NCBI RefSeq assembly: GCF_017811755.1
Contig: NZ_JADDJF010000017.1
Location: forward strand, 1 to 64,000
DNA: 64,000 bases
Reading direction: 5' to 3'
From: Pararhodobacter sp. SW119
GTDB taxonomy: Bacteria > Pseudomonadota > Alphaproteobacteria > Rhodobacterales > Rhodobacteraceae
In this document: positions 51,005-60,429 of the stretch, in pieces
Position numbering within the stretch: position 1 is the first letter of the stretch
Layout of the letters: each line of letters opens with the position of its first letter
Made by a program: the position numbers and the translations under genes
Notes under the pieces: model-generated
Told to the model about the DNA's origin: nothing
The model's database searches: none
Seen by the model: the letters and a program-made list of their open reading frames with translations, nothing else

Positions 51005-51415
51005 TCACTCAGCAGGTGTGGCACCGGAGGTCGAGTTTGGCTGCGGCTCCGCATTCGAAAACACGACGACGGTGAAGACGATGACCGACAGAAAGGCGAC
51101 AATCGACGCGATGGCGAGTGGCACCTCGAACGCCAGATAGCCCATATAGAGAAGGTAGAGCGACGGAGCCATGACGACGACCGCGCCGAAGTAGGACCAG
51201 AAGTGGATGACGGCGAGCCGAGTCTCTGCCTTGGCCGGGTTCAGCGCGTAATATCCGCCGAAGATCGCCATTGTCACCCAGCCCAGAAGATTGGTGTGCG
51301 CATGTGCGCCGATGACGTTGTGCTCGCCGGAGATCGACATCTGCAGCCCCATCATTATCCCGATGAGGAGAAAGGCTGCGGCGGCCTTGAAGAAGTGGTT
51401 CGCGATACGCGGCAT
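51005..51415 (-). CDS. Small haem-copper-oxidase-like membrane protein (cargo)
   Basis: A 136-residue protein with four hydrophobic helices. Helix 2 reads 'HNVIGAHAHTNLLGWVTMAIFGGYYAL', resembling the haem-ligand helix of cytochrome oxidase/NO reductase subunit I; the rest of that subunit is absent. Stand-alone four-helix relatives exist near respiratory genes. GGGGAGGAGCCAAC precedes the ATG at 51415. It lies between phage genes FII and Z with no phage relative, so it is cargo. Function unknown. Confidence 0.7.
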   Translation of the reverse strand: MPRIANHFFKAAAAFLLIGIMMGLQMSISGEHNVIGAHAHTNLLGWVTMAIFGGYYALNPAKAETRLAVIHFWSYFGAVVVMAPSLYLLYMGYLAFEVPLAIASIVAFLSVIVFTVVVFSNAEPQPNSTSGATPAE

Positions 51416-51491
51416 GTTGGCTCCTCCCCGCGACAATTCGTCTCATTGAATTCAGCCACAGCGGGGGTTCGGTCAAGCGAAATCTTCTTCA

Positions 51492-51803
51492 TCACGCTGG
51501 ACGCAGGTCTAGCGTCCAGACCAGCCGCTCTCGATCCCGCACCGGCTCCCCTTGGATGAGAAATGCCTCGCCGTCGATCTCGACCCGGTCGCCCGGGCGC
51601 GGGGTCAAAACCTCGGCCACGCGCAGATCGATACGGGTGGTCTCCGACCAGAGCCGCGCCTCGCCGAAGCCGGTGATCTCGTCCGCGCGGCGGGTGACCA
51701 CGCGGACGAGCTTCGGAGCGCCGCCGTCGGCGATGTAGACGGCGTCGCCCCCGATATTGCCGTCCGTGAACAGCGCGTCGAGCGCCGCGGCGACGGCGTG
51801 CAT
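51492..51803 (-). CDS. Phage head-tail joining protein (lambda FII position)
   Basis: A 103-residue protein starting MHAVAAALDALFTDGNIGGDA. A beta-rich core 'KLVRVVTRRADEITGFGEARLWSETTRIDLRV' and an end 'GEAFLIQGEPVRDRERLVWTLDL' fit head-tail connector proteins. It follows the capsid gene with TGATG overlap. The next phage gene (DUF6441) is displaced by a cargo gene. Confidence 0.75.
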   Translation of the reverse strand: MHAVAAALDALFTDGNIGGDAVYIADGGAPKLVRVVTRRADEITGFGEARLWSETTRIDLRVAEVLTPRPGDRVEIDGEAFLIQGEPVRDRERLVWTLDLRPA

Positions 51804-52816
51804 CACGTCCGCCTTGCGCTGCGCAGCACCTGCGGGCGGGTGCAGATCGGCAGCGGATTGCTCTCGATCTCGAGGCGCACCCATTCGTCGCGATCGCGGT
51901 CAGGGATCATGCGCGCATAGAGCGGCAAACCGACGGTGTTGACCGTCTCGAAGGTGTCGGCGGGCGCGTAGTAGATCTCGAAGAGCCCCTCGACGCCTTC
52001 GGGATAGAAGACCGCCTTGTCGGTCGGCACGCCGAAGCCGAGCCCGCCCCGGTAGCGGCGGAAGGTGATGCCGCCGAAGCTGACCTCCTCGCCCACGCGC
52101 CCGCGCAGATCGGCGGCGGCGGCGGTGTTGAGATAAGTCTCGCGCACCTCCTTGTGCGCGACCAGATCGGCGAAGAAGGCCGAGCCGCATTCGGCGCGCA
52201 GCTGCACCTGACCGGCGGCGAGGCCGCCCAGCGTGTCCTCGACGCTCTCGATCATCGCCTGGCAGCGCTTGCGCAAGGCACCGGAGGCCGGTGTGGCGTT
52301 GTCGAGATCGAAATCCACCTCGGCCGCGGGCGTGATGCCGAACTCGGTGTAGTAGTTGATCACCGTGACCCCATCGCGCGGATCCTTCACCACGCCCTGG
52401 ATGCCGTTGAAGAGGTGGAACTCGAATGTGGCCTCGGCGTCGTTGCGCAGCCGCCCCAGCTTGCGCGCCACCTCGGTTTGGACCTGCTGCACGGCGGTTT
52501 CCGAACCAAAGTCGCGGATCGCCTGGATCTCCGAGGCCCAGAGCACGTCCTGCTTCTTGAACTGCCGGCAGACGAACGCGCGCATGTCGCGGCGCTCGGG
52601 GATCTGGCTCTCGTAGGCCGAACCGCGCTCCGAAAAGGGGATGAGTTGCAGCGTGCCATCCCGGCTTTCGATCATCACCGTGCGCGTGCGCACGCCCCGG
52701 CTCCCGAAGAGCCCCGCCCCCGACAGGATCGCGGGCTTGAAGGGGATGTTCTCGAGCGCGCGGGTGAGCTCGATGATGGAGAAGGCATCGCCTTCAAAGA
52801 TGTCCATGGTGGCCAT
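51803..52816 (-). CDS. Phage major capsid protein, E family
   Basis: A 337-residue capsid protein of the lambda E family: 'IFEGDAFSIIELTRALENIPFKPAIL', 'RTRTVMIESRDGTLQLIPFSERGS', 'AFVCRQFKKQDVLWASEIQAIRDFGSE' and C-terminal 'IPDRDRDEWVRLEIESNPLPICTRP'. It forms the HK97-fold shell together with the decoration protein encoded just upstream. The stop overlaps the FII-like gene. Confidence 0.93.
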   Translation of the reverse strand: MATMDIFEGDAFSIIELTRALENIPFKPAILSGAGLFGSRGVRTRTVMIESRDGTLQLIPFSERGSAYESQIPERRDMRAFVCRQFKKQDVLWASEIQAIRDFGSETAVQQVQTEVARKLGRLRNDAEATFEFHLFNGIQGVVKDPRDGVTVINYYTEFGITPAAEVDFDLDNATPASGALRKRCQAMIESVEDTLGGLAAGQVQLRAECGSAFFADLVAHKEVRETYLNTAAAADLRGRVGEEVSFGGITFRRYRGGLGFGVPTDKAVFYPEGVEGLFEIYYAPADTFETVNTVGLPLYARMIPDRDRDEWVRLEIESNPLPICTRPQVLRSARRT

Positions 52817-52860
52817 GCGCCAACCTCCTGTCGTTCAGCGAATGAGATGCGCGCTTTGGT

Positions 52861-53232
52861 TCAGCGCAGGATGATGCCGAGCCCGGCCAGTGCGGTGGTG
52901 GCGGTGGCGATCTGCCCCTCGGTGGCGCCGTCGGGCCAGACGATCTCGTGGCGGTTGACGATGGCGGGACCGCGCACCAGCACCACTGCGGGCGCGTCGG
53001 CATCGGTGGCATCGGCGTGACCCCAGAGGATGCCGGCGGCGTTCTGGCTGCCGTTCGAGGCACCGGGGGCGAGCGGGGTGAACTTTCCGCCAGTGGTGAT
53101 CTTGCCGAGCACAGTGCCTGGGACCGGCTTTCCCGCGCCCGAGGCAAGGGTGACGGTGTCGCGGGTATAGTCGCGCAGGACTTCCCAGGTCAGGAAGCCG
53201 CCGGGATGGGGGAGCTCAGAAAGCGTGGCCAT
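52861..53232 (-). CDS. Phage head decoration protein, D family
   Basis: A 123-residue protein with the gpD pattern: 'RDYTRDTVTLASGAGKPVPGTVLGKIT', 'AGILWGHADATDADAPAVVLVRGPAIVN' and 'GLGIILR' at the end. Trimers cap the expanded capsid in lambda. It lies between protease and capsid genes as expected. Confidence 0.88.
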   Translation of the reverse strand: MATLSELPHPGGFLTWEVLRDYTRDTVTLASGAGKPVPGTVLGKITTGGKFTPLAPGASNGSQNAAGILWGHADATDADAPAVVLVRGPAIVNRHEIVWPDGATEGQIATATTALAGLGIILR

Positions 53233-53238
53233 GGAAGC

Positions 53239-54246
53239 TTATCCTTTCAACTTGAAGGTACGGGCGATGACGTCGCCCCAGGGACGCGTGGTGGGGCTCG
53301 GCCCGGGCTGCGGGTGATGCGGCGCGATCTCGGGCTCGGCCTCGGCCTTTGCGGCCAGAAGCGTTGCCCTCACCTCATCGAGGCTCGCGTCCCCGTCGAG
53401 GAAGCGACCGGCCAACTGTGGCTGGCCGGCGAGACGGCAGAGATCGATGACGGCGCGGGCATGGGCGATGGCCTCGGCCCGGATTGTCACAGGATCGGGC
53501 GGGGTTCCGATGGGGGGCGGCGTTTTGGCGGGCGTAGGTTCGGGGTCGGTCGCGGCCGAAGGGGTGTTTCCGGCAGGAACACCGGCCTCTCCGGGCTCAG
53601 CGGGAGCCGGCAGCTCGGCCGCGGGCTCGACATCGTCGGTGTCCTCGGCCGCCACCGCCTCGACCAGCTCGGGCGGCGCATTGCGGAAACGAGCGATGTC
53701 GAACGCGGCGACCATGCGTACCGGCTCGGCGATGCGGGTGGCGAGGCCCGCGTCCAGCGCGTCCCTGGCGTCGAACCAGGTCTCGGCTGTCATCAACGCG
53801 GCGATGTCTTCGGCGGCCCTGCCGGACTTCGCCGCGTAGCCCGCGACCAGGCTGCCCTTCACCTTGTCGAGCGCCTCGGCCATGGCGCGCATGTCCGCAG
53901 CCGTGCCCATCACCAGCCCCGCGGGGTCGTGGATCATCAGGAAGGCGTTCTCGGGCATGATGATCTCGTCGCCCGCCATCGCCACGTAGGAGGCGGCCGA
54001 AGCGGCGATGCCGTCGATCCAGACCGTGACCGGGCCCTCGTGGCGCTTGAGCGCGTTGTGGATCGCCACCGCGTCGAAGACCGACCCGCCGGGACTGTTG
54101 AGCCGCAGGTCGATCGGCGCCGCGTCAGGCAGCGCGCCGAGTTCGGCGAGAAACCCTTTCGCCGAGACGCCGTAGGCGCCGATCTCGTCATAGATGGAAA
54201 TCTCTGCGCCGCCCGCCCGGGCGCGCAGGCTGTACCAGCTTTTCAT
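53239..54246 (-). CDS. Phage head maturation protease, ClpP/S49 type
   Basis: A 335-residue protease starting MKSWYSLRARAGGAEISIYD. The ClpP-like domain spans about 1-200: 'IDLRLNSPGGSVFDAVAIHNAL', catalytic Ser in GIAASAASYVAMAG, His in FLMIHDPAG. The C-terminal part is Pro/Glu-rich with a last helical region 'TFKLKG' and probably acts as an internal scaffold, as lambda C/Nu3 does. The start at 54246 lies close behind the portal gene; the longer frame has no similarity. Confidence 0.88.
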   Translation of the reverse strand: MKSWYSLRARAGGAEISIYDEIGAYGVSAKGFLAELGALPDAAPIDLRLNSPGGSVFDAVAIHNALKRHEGPVTVWIDGIAASAASYVAMAGDEIIMPENAFLMIHDPAGLVMGTAADMRAMAEALDKVKGSLVAGYAAKSGRAAEDIAALMTAETWFDARDALDAGLATRIAEPVRMVAAFDIARFRNAPPELVEAVAAEDTDDVEPAAELPAPAEPGEAGVPAGNTPSAATDPEPTPAKTPPPIGTPPDPVTIRAEAIAHARAVIDLCRLAGQPQLAGRFLDGDASLDEVRATLLAAKAEAEPEIAPHHPQPGPSPTTRPWGDVIARTFKLKG

Positions 54247-54250
54247 GGAA

Positions 54251-55786
54251 TTACTCCTGTTCGGTGGCGGGATTGGCCGCCGCGGCGCCAGCGCCGCTGT
54301 CGTCGCCTGTGCCGTCGCCGGGATCGGGGCGCGTTGCCGGCGTCGCCCGCGCGCCCTGCGTCTCGCCCGGACTGGTGCGATAGCGCAGGCCCAGTTCGGC
54401 CGCGCGCTTGGCGTCGACAGCGTTCTCGCGGTCGACTTCCTCGACATCGTAGCCGGTGGCCTCGACCACCTTGCGCCGCGAGGTGATGCCCGCCTCCATC
54501 GCCAGCACCTGCGCCTGGATGTCCTTCAGCGGATCGACCCAGTCCCAGCGCGGTGGGATCCACTGAACCGCGCGGAAGCGGGCAGGGGCCCCGGCATAGT
54601 CCGGCAGGTCGAGCGCGCCGGCGAGCATCGCCGTTTCCATCCACCGTGCCCAGATGGGCCGGCAGAGCTGATGTGCGAGCACCCCGTGCTGAAGCTGCTG
54701 CACCCGCCTGCGGAATTCGACCAGTTCCGCCCGCAGGCTGGAATAGTTCGCCTGCCGCACATCGCCGGTCACCAGGTGATAGGGCAGCCCCAGCGAGGCG
54801 GAGACTGCCAGCAGCGTCCGGTACTGGAACGCCTCGTAGCCGCCGCCGACATCGGCGGGGCTCGAGAACTTCACGTCCTCGCCCGGCAGCAGCACCTGCA
54901 TGGTGCCGGGCTCGAGGCTGGCAATGGCGGCGCCATCGAGGTCCGCGTCGGTCTCGCCCATCATCGGCTCTTCCGGCGCGGACTTGGTGATGAAGCCCGC
55001 GAACATCGCCGCGGTCTTCTTCCGGTCAAGTTCGGCGTCGTCGTACTGGTCGAGCAGGAACAGCCGCACCATCGCCGGCGCCACATGCGGCAGGCCCCGG
55101 AGCTGGCCGGCATCGATCGGCCGATAGATGTGCAGCACCTCCGTTGCCGGCACGCGCACCGTCTCCGGGATCACCGCGCCCTGGTCAGTGCTGTCGCCCG
55201 GATGACGGCGGCGGAAGTGGTAGGCCACGCGCCGGCCGATCGCGTCGAACTCGATCCCGCAGCGCAGCCGGTTGCCGTTCGCCGCCGTCCCCGTCTTCTC
55301 GAAGGGCAGCATTTCCGATTGCAGCAGTTGCAGCTGCAGCGGCACCAGCAGCCCGTCCTCGGCGCGGCGCGGGCGCATCCGGACGAAGCACTCGCCCGCG
55401 ACGAACATCTCCCGCGCTACCATGGCCTGCAGGCCGTAGAAGTCGGTCAGCCCGTCGGCATCCGCCTCGTCGGTCCAGGCGAGCCAGAGCCGCTGGACGC
55501 GATCACGCATGGCCGCATCCTCGATCAGCGAGGAGGGCTTGATCCCGTCGCCCACGAGGTTCGCCGCAAACGCCTCGCAGGCATTTGCCGCATAGCCGTT
55601 GGTGACCACCAGTTCGCGCGACCGCGCCAGCAGTCGCGGCCCGCCCGAGGCGACCAGCGCGTTGATGTTCTCCAGTGGCGGGTTCCAGCCCCGCAGCCGG
55701 CGCCGGGACATGGCCCCTTCGAGGCGGGCGCGCACGGCCGCGGGGCCGCCGGTCGCGCGGCGGCGGAAGCGATCAATCAGACCCAT
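54251..55786 (-). CDS. Phage portal protein, lambda B family
   Basis: A 511-residue portal protein: 'RGWNPPLENINALVASGGPRLLARSRELVVTNGYAANACEAFAANLVGDGIKP' and 'HIYRPIDAGQLRGLPHVAPAMVRLFLLDQYDDAELDRKKTAAMFAGFI' are characteristic of Phage_portal_2. The C-terminus is rich in Gly, Asp and Ala. It forms the dodecameric ring for DNA entry and binds terminase. The start lies three bases after the gpW-like stop. Confidence 0.93.
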   Translation of the reverse strand: MGLIDRFRRRATGGPAAVRARLEGAMSRRRLRGWNPPLENINALVASGGPRLLARSRELVVTNGYAANACEAFAANLVGDGIKPSSLIEDAAMRDRVQRLWLAWTDEADADGLTDFYGLQAMVAREMFVAGECFVRMRPRRAEDGLLVPLQLQLLQSEMLPFEKTGTAANGNRLRCGIEFDAIGRRVAYHFRRRHPGDSTDQGAVIPETVRVPATEVLHIYRPIDAGQLRGLPHVAPAMVRLFLLDQYDDAELDRKKTAAMFAGFITKSAPEEPMMGETDADLDGAAIASLEPGTMQVLLPGEDVKFSSPADVGGGYEAFQYRTLLAVSASLGLPYHLVTGDVRQANYSSLRAELVEFRRRVQQLQHGVLAHQLCRPIWARWMETAMLAGALDLPDYAGAPARFRAVQWIPPRWDWVDPLKDIQAQVLAMEAGITSRRKVVEATGYDVEEVDRENAVDAKRAAELGLRYRTSPGETQGARATPATRPDPGDGTGDDSGAGAAAANPATEQE

Positions 55787-55789
55787 GGA

Positions 55790-56005
55790 TCAGAGCCCTT
55801 TAGCTGTCGTCACGCGCACCTGCCGGACGATCCGCCGCCCCTCGGCGGAGGCGATCTCGCGGTCGAGCGCCTCAAGCGCCCGGTCGATCTCTGCGATGCT
55901 GCGATACTCAACGGTCTTGCCGTCGTAGCTGACCCGCGCCACGCCCGAGGACCGCTGCGCGGCTAGCGCTGCGCGGCGCGCGCGGAGTTCTGCGGGCGTG
56001 GGCAT
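55790..56005 (-). CDS. gpW-like head-tail connector protein
   Basis: A 71-residue helical protein starting [18 protein letters not shown] with '[28 protein letters not shown]', the usual gpW-like pattern between terminase and portal. CCAGGAGCCATCG precedes the ATG. In lambda, gpW stabilises packaged DNA at the portal. Cargo genes separate it from the terminase. Confidence 0.82.
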   Translation of the reverse strand: MPTPAELRARRAALAAQRSSGVARVSYDGKTVEYRSIAEIDRALEALDREIASAEGRRIVRQVRVTTAKGL

Positions 56006-56097
56006 CGATGGCTCCTGGTAGCTTTTTCCCGGTGGCGGAGGCGCCGCGGGACGGATATTTCCGACCAAAAAACCGGAATCGGAATCGGAGATCAGGC

Positions 56098-56994
56098 ATG
56101 TCCCCCAACGAAATCTTCACCACCCTGGCCGTCTCGGAAGGCTTCCCGCGCGAGGCCCTGGTCGCGGCGGGCGAGTGCCGTGACGAGATGGTCCCGCTGT
56201 TTCTCGACCAGATCGAGCGGCTCCGGAATGCAGACGCCGACACATCCAGCGAAGCAGACGTCTCTGCCTTCCTCTTCGTCTATTACCTGCTCGGCGAATG
56301 GCGCGACAGCCGAGCTTATCACCCGCTCACCGCCTTGCTGCGGCAGGATTCCGACTATCTCGAACTTCTCCTCGGCGATGCCATCACCGAAGGCACCAAG
56401 CGCGTCATTGCCGGTGTTTTCGATGGCGATCTGCAGCCGATCCTAGACGCGATCGAGGATCCGACCGCCGACCAGTTCGTTCGCTGCGAGATGATCGACG
56501 CACTCGTCATCATCGCTCGGCAGCATCCTGAAACGCGTCCGGATGTCGAAGACTACCTTGAGCGGTTCTTCGCATCCGACTTCAAGAAGCCGGAGATCCT
56601 CTGGGGTTCCTGGGCCTTCGCCGTCGCAGATCTCGGCCTTGCGCATCTGGAGCCGCAGGTCCGGGAAGCCTTCGAAAAGGAGTGGGTCTCGCCAGAAGAG
56701 GCGGATTTCGACTTCTTTCAACAGGAGTTGCGAAAGTCGGTGGAGGGCGGCCAGTCGCCGTGGTTCCATAGTCGCCGCAAGACCGGACTGATCGACAGCG
56801 CCATCGACGAACTCGCGCGTTGGCATTGCTTCTCCGAAGCGTTCCTGAAGGCCCGGGCGAAGGAACGTGCCTCAAGCACCGGGCTGCCCCAGATCTTCGG
56901 CGACTCCTTCGAACGCGAGACGCCCAAGGTCGGCCGCAACGACCCCTGTCCCTGCGGCAGCGGCAGAAAGTTCAAGAAGTGCTGCCTGCATTGA
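56098..56994 (+). CDS. DUF1186 protein with C-terminal SEC-C zinc motif (cargo)
   Basis: A 298-residue helical-repeat protein. '[38 protein letters not shown]' and '[25 protein letters not shown]' fit DUF1186. The end [18 protein letters not shown] is a SEC-C zinc-binding motif. Proteins of this kind are linked to translation or secretion contacts but remain uncharacterised. The ATG at 56098 has GGAG nearby. It runs opposite to the phage genes and overlaps the 3' end of the DUF1989 gene by 23 bases. Confidence 0.85.
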   Translation: MSPNEIFTTLAVSEGFPREALVAAGECRDEMVPLFLDQIERLRNADADTSSEADVSAFLFVYYLLGEWRDSRAYHPLTALLRQDSDYLELLLGDAITEGTKRVIAGVFDGDLQPILDAIEDPTADQFVRCEMIDALVIIARQHPETRPDVEDYLERFFASDFKKPEILWGSWAFAVADLGLAHLEPQVREAFEKEWVSPEEADFDFFQQELRKSVEGGQSPWFHSRRKTGLIDSAIDELARWHCFSEAFLKARAKERASSTGLPQIFGDSFERETPKVGRNDPCPCGSGRKFKKCCLH

Positions 56995-57643
56995 TATCTG
57001 CGGCCAGCGTGCCGCCACCGGCGAATTGGCACGGGTTTGGCAGGATGCGATAGTGCGCCTCGGTCGGCTGGCAAGCGGCGCCGTTTATCGGCAACATGTC
57101 CTGCGGACAGGCGGACATGGCGACGATGCAATCCATCTGCGCACGCAGAACGACGTAGTCCCCCGGTTTCGACAGGGGTTCACCCCACCCGGTCAACCCG
57201 TCCGCCGAAACCGGGATGTTCATCCAGAGGTTCAGCGGGCTCGGGCATTCGGGTGGTACGCGCCCGATCCGCCTCATGGCAGCATGCAGGTTGTCCGTGC
57301 AGTTGTCGTGATACTCCGTGCAGCCCAGAAGGCCGTAGCGATAGTCGTCACAGGCCGCCATGAGTGTGTCATGCCGCCCGGGCGAGGTATCCTCTTCCAT
57401 GATCATGATCGGCCGACGCCGGTTGGTGATCAGCGCATCTCCCTTTCCAGGCCACAGCTTGCCCAGTGTCGCGCGCATGTGCTCGTTGGACAGAAATTCC
57501 GTCAAGTCTTCGGCGCTGAACACCCATGTATCCACCACCTGAGACCCGTGCGTGTTGATGATCTGAATTGCCTGCCCCGTGCCGAGACGCACCGCGCGCC
57601 CCCGCCGGGCTGGAAGAGTGGAGAGTTCGGGTTCTGAGGACAA
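56972..57643 (-). CDS. DUF1989 / urea carboxylase-associated family protein (cargo)
   Basis: A 223-residue protein: '[31 protein letters not shown]', '[29 protein letters not shown]', 'HDNCTDNL' and '[12 protein letters not shown]' are the DUF1989 hallmarks. Conserved His and Cys could bind a metal. Relatives act beside urea carboxylase/allophanate hydrolase in guanidine or urea nitrogen metabolism, none of which is present here. It lies between the terminase and gpW-like genes on the phage strand, 87 bases past the terminase stop. Confidence 0.88.
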   Translation of the reverse strand: MSSEPELSTLPARRGRAVRLGTGQAIQIINTHGSQVVDTWVFSAEDLTEFLSNEHMRATLGKLWPGKGDALITNRRRPIMIMEEDTSPGRHDTLMAACDDYRYGLLGCTEYHDNCTDNLHAAMRRIGRVPPECPSPLNLWMNIPVSADGLTGWGEPLSKPGDYVVLRAQMDCIVAMSACPQDMLPINGAACQPTEAHYRILPNPCQFAGGGTLAADINAGSTS

Positions 57644-57730
57644 ATGCCTGGCTCCGTTTCTGAAGCTCCCCGATCAAAACAGAGATGCAGGAGCCTCGCA
57701 AGCGATGGAGCCCCGACATGGCCCGCACGT

Positions 57731-60226
57731 TTACCTCAGATAACTTGACCGCACAGTCCGCCGTTTCGGCGCGGCAGCTCTCGCAGCCGATGTCCGCGAG
57801 GGCGCGCCGCCAACTGACACCTCCTTCTCCACGCCGAGCTGCGACTCCAGATCGGCCCATCGCGCTTCTGGCCAGCGATCGGCACCGGCAATCCAGGCGG
57901 CGGCGCGGGCATAGACGCGCAGGTCCAGCGCCTCGTTGCGCTCGCGCAGTTTCTGCCATTCGAGCTTCGAGAAGCCGCGCCTGGTGCGCACCGTCACCAG
58001 CTGCTCGGCGGTGAGCTGCTTCAGCCATTCGCCGTCGGCCCAGTCCGGCAGGTGGATGGTGCCGGGCGGGAACGCCGCGCCAGCGTCATGCTCCTCTTTC
58101 GTTGGTCGCTCCTGCCGCAGATAGCGATAGGTCTCGGCCTTGAAGGTCGAGGTGGCGACGGTCCAGAGCCGCGCGCCGCGCCGAAGTCGCTTGCCGGCGA
58201 CGGTCGCGTCGACATAGGTCGGCCCCGTCACCGGGCTCGCGCGGTTGAACCCTTCGACGCCCTTCACTGGGGCCACCTGCGCGAAGCCCACCTGCCGCGA
58301 CCAGGCATAGACGGCGCTGGTCTCGAAGCCCGTGTCGATGGCAAGCCGGGCGATGGTCAGGTGCTGGCCGCTCGCATGCGCCCATGTCCGGCCAAGCAGG
58401 TCGGTGAGCTTCTGCCAGCAGGCCGGATCGCCGGGCCCGCCCTCGATCACCATATGATCCACGAGCCAGCTTTCCAGCCCGCGGCCCCAGGCCCAGACGT
58501 CGACCTCGATCCGGTCCTTCTGCACATCGGCGCCAGCTGTCAGGAAAAGCCCGCCTGCAGGCACGGTGCCCGGCGTCCAGGCTTCGCGCCGGTCCGCCAG
58601 GCGCTGCCAGTCGGGGGCTTCGCCGGTCTCCATCCAGGTCTCGCCGAGGATGGTGTTCCGGAACGCCCGCATCGCCTCGTCCGATCCCCGTGCTGCCTCA
58701 TGCGCTCGCGCGATCCGCGCCCAGCTTAGCCATCCCACCGGCGAGTAGAGCGCCGAGAGATGGTAGCCGACCGTGGTCGGATCGGCGGCGGTCGCGGTCG
58801 CCCGCCATTCGCCTCGCTCCAGCATCGCCGTCTTGTGGTGCTCGGAGATGGGTGCCTCGCAGCCCTCGCAGTGATACTCCGCCGTCTCCGGCTGCCCCTT
58901 GTCCCAGCGCAGCCGCTCGAACTTGAGCCACTGCTCGTGCTCGCATTGTGGACACGGCACGAAGAACCGCCGCTGGTCGGATGCCTCGAACTCCCGCTCG
59001 ATGCGCGACAGCCCTCGGATCGTCGGGGTCGAGACCAGGAACACCTTGCGCCGGTGCGCGAAGGTCAGAGACCGGGCCTCGGCCAGTGTGACCGGATCAC
59101 CTTCCTCGTCGGCCGAGGCCGGATAGGCATCAACCTCGTCGAGAAAGATGTAGCGCGCCGGGGTAGAGCGCAGCCCCACGGCCGAGTTGGCACCCGTCAT
59201 GATCAGGATGCCGCCCGCGAACTCCTTCGACAGCATCGTGTTGCCGGCATCGCGCGAGCGCGCGGGCTTCACCCGCTCGCGCAGTTCCGGGCTTTCCTCG
59301 ATCAGCGGGTCGATGCGTTGCCGCGAGTTGCGCTTTGCCAGTTCCACCGTTGGCTGCACCGCCAGCATCGGGCCCGGCGCCTGGTGGATCACGAACCCGA
59401 TCCAGTTGTTGCCAGCCTCGGTCGCGCCCACCTGCGCAGCCTTCTGGAATACGATCCGGCTGCTGGGATCGCCCGGGCTCAGCCGGTCCATGATCTCGCA
59501 CATGTAGGGCGTGCGGGCAGTACGGTACCGCCCCGGTTCGGCCGAGGCGCGGGAGGCCAGCATCCGGTGCCGATCGGCCCATTCCGAAACCGTCAGGTCC
59601 GGGTCGGGACGCATGCCCCGCGACCAGGCGAGGATCAGCCCGGCGGCGCCCTCGAAGGCAAAGACATCCTCATCCAAGCCCGGTCCGGATCTCGGAGAGG
59701 CTGTTGAGCTGGGCGCCAGCGCCGCCTCCACCTCGACTCCGTCTCCCAGCACCGCGGTCAGTTCCGATGCCATCAGCGCCGCGACGCGCGCGGGCAAGGT
59801 GACCCAGGCATCGCGCTCCTCGCGCGCCAGCCGGAACATCAGCGTTTCGGCCCGCGCCTTGTCGACCAGTTCGCCCTTGAGCTTCTGGAGCCGGATGCGC
59901 CGCTCCTGCGCCTTCAGCACCTCGTTCGCAGTCTTCGCCTGCAGGAAGGTCGTGCCGCCGCCAACCGGAGGCGCGGCGAGCCCCTGTTCGCGCAGCGTAT
60001 CGCCCACCGCGCTGACGGCCGCTTCGGGCACAGGCTTCAGCTTCGGTGCGGGCGGCTTTCTGGTCTTGGACGGGTCCGTCGTCTCAGAGCGCCGCCGGTC
60101 GGAAGCCTCGGCGTCGATGGAGCCGTCGGGGAACAACACCAGCCGCTCGGCTGTCTTCGCCTTCTGGATCGCGCCGCGCGAGAGGCCGGCATGCGCAGCG
60201 TACTGGCGCTCGCTCATGCCCTTCAT
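57731..60226 (-). CDS. Terminase: small and large (GpA) subunits joined in one frame
   Basis: One 831-codon frame. Residues 1 to ~168 look like a terminase small subunit (HTH 'SERQYAAHAGLSRGAIQKA', then 'TFLQAKTANEVLKAQERRIRLQKLKGELVD'). From residue 184 it is a GpA-type large subunit: ATPase site QKAAQVGATE (261-270), Walker B IFLDEVD (360-366), zinc-like pairs C425/C428 and C453/C456, and nuclease region 'AGADVQKDRIEVDVWAWG'. Near 59711-59720 the small-subunit reading appears to continue in another frame as QLNSLSEIRTGLG and stop at 59670, so an indel has probably fused the two genes. A TTG at 59677 could start the normal large subunit. Confidence 0.88.
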   Translation of the reverse strand: MKGMSERQYAAHAGLSRGAIQKAKTAERLVLFPDGSIDAEASDRRRSETTDPSKTRKPPAPKLKPVPEAAVSAVGDTLREQGLAAPPVGGGTTFLQAKTANEVLKAQERRIRLQKLKGELVDKARAETLMFRLAREERDAWVTLPARVAALMASELTAVLGDGVEVEAALAPSSTASPRSGPGLDEDVFAFEGAAGLILAWSRGMRPDPDLTVSEWADRHRMLASRASAEPGRYRTARTPYMCEIMDRLSPGDPSSRIVFQKAAQVGATEAGNNWIGFVIHQAPGPMLAVQPTVELAKRNSRQRIDPLIEESPELRERVKPARSRDAGNTMLSKEFAGGILIMTGANSAVGLRSTPARYIFLDEVDAYPASADEEGDPVTLAEARSLTFAHRRKVFLVSTPTIRGLSRIEREFEASDQRRFFVPCPQCEHEQWLKFERLRWDKGQPETAEYHCEGCEAPISEHHKTAMLERGEWRATATAADPTTVGYHLSALYSPVGWLSWARIARAHEAARGSDEAMRAFRNTILGETWMETGEAPDWQRLADRREAWTPGTVPAGGLFLTAGADVQKDRIEVDVWAWGRGLESWLVDHMVIEGGPGDPACWQKLTDLLGRTWAHASGQHLTIARLAIDTGFETSAVYAWSRQVGFAQVAPVKGVEGFNRASPVTGPTYVDATVAGKRLRRGARLWTVATSTFKAETYRYLRQERPTKEEHDAGAAFPPGTIHLPDWADGEWLKQLTAEQLVTVRTRRGFSKLEWQKLRERNEALDLRVYARAAAWIAGADRWPEARWADLESQLGVEKEVSVGGAPSRTSAARAAAPKRRTVRSSYLR

Positions 60227-60257
60227 CGCCGACCTCTATTATCATTCCGGTTTAGGT

Positions 60258-60276
60258 GCTTATCGAGTTGATAAGC
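60258..60276. promoter_or_regulatory. Operator-like inverted repeat upstream of terminase and DUF3489 genes
   Basis: GCTTATC and GATAAGC form perfect 7-bp arms around a 5-nt centre (gagtt). The site lies 32 bases before the terminase start, in the divergent gap to the DUF3489 gene, and is more A/T-rich than its surroundings. It fits a dimeric regulator of the late operon. Confidence 0.4.
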
Positions 60277-60429
60277 CCGCCGTGTGGAGCGAACGTCCAT
60301 CCACAAGGACGATCCAACTCACTGCTCGGGGCCACGACGACGACCTCTGGCCCACGCCGCGCCGACCGCGCGGCTCGGGGTGGTAGGAGGCTCCGCATTC
60401 CGCGAGCCTCGACCACCACGGAGACGACC

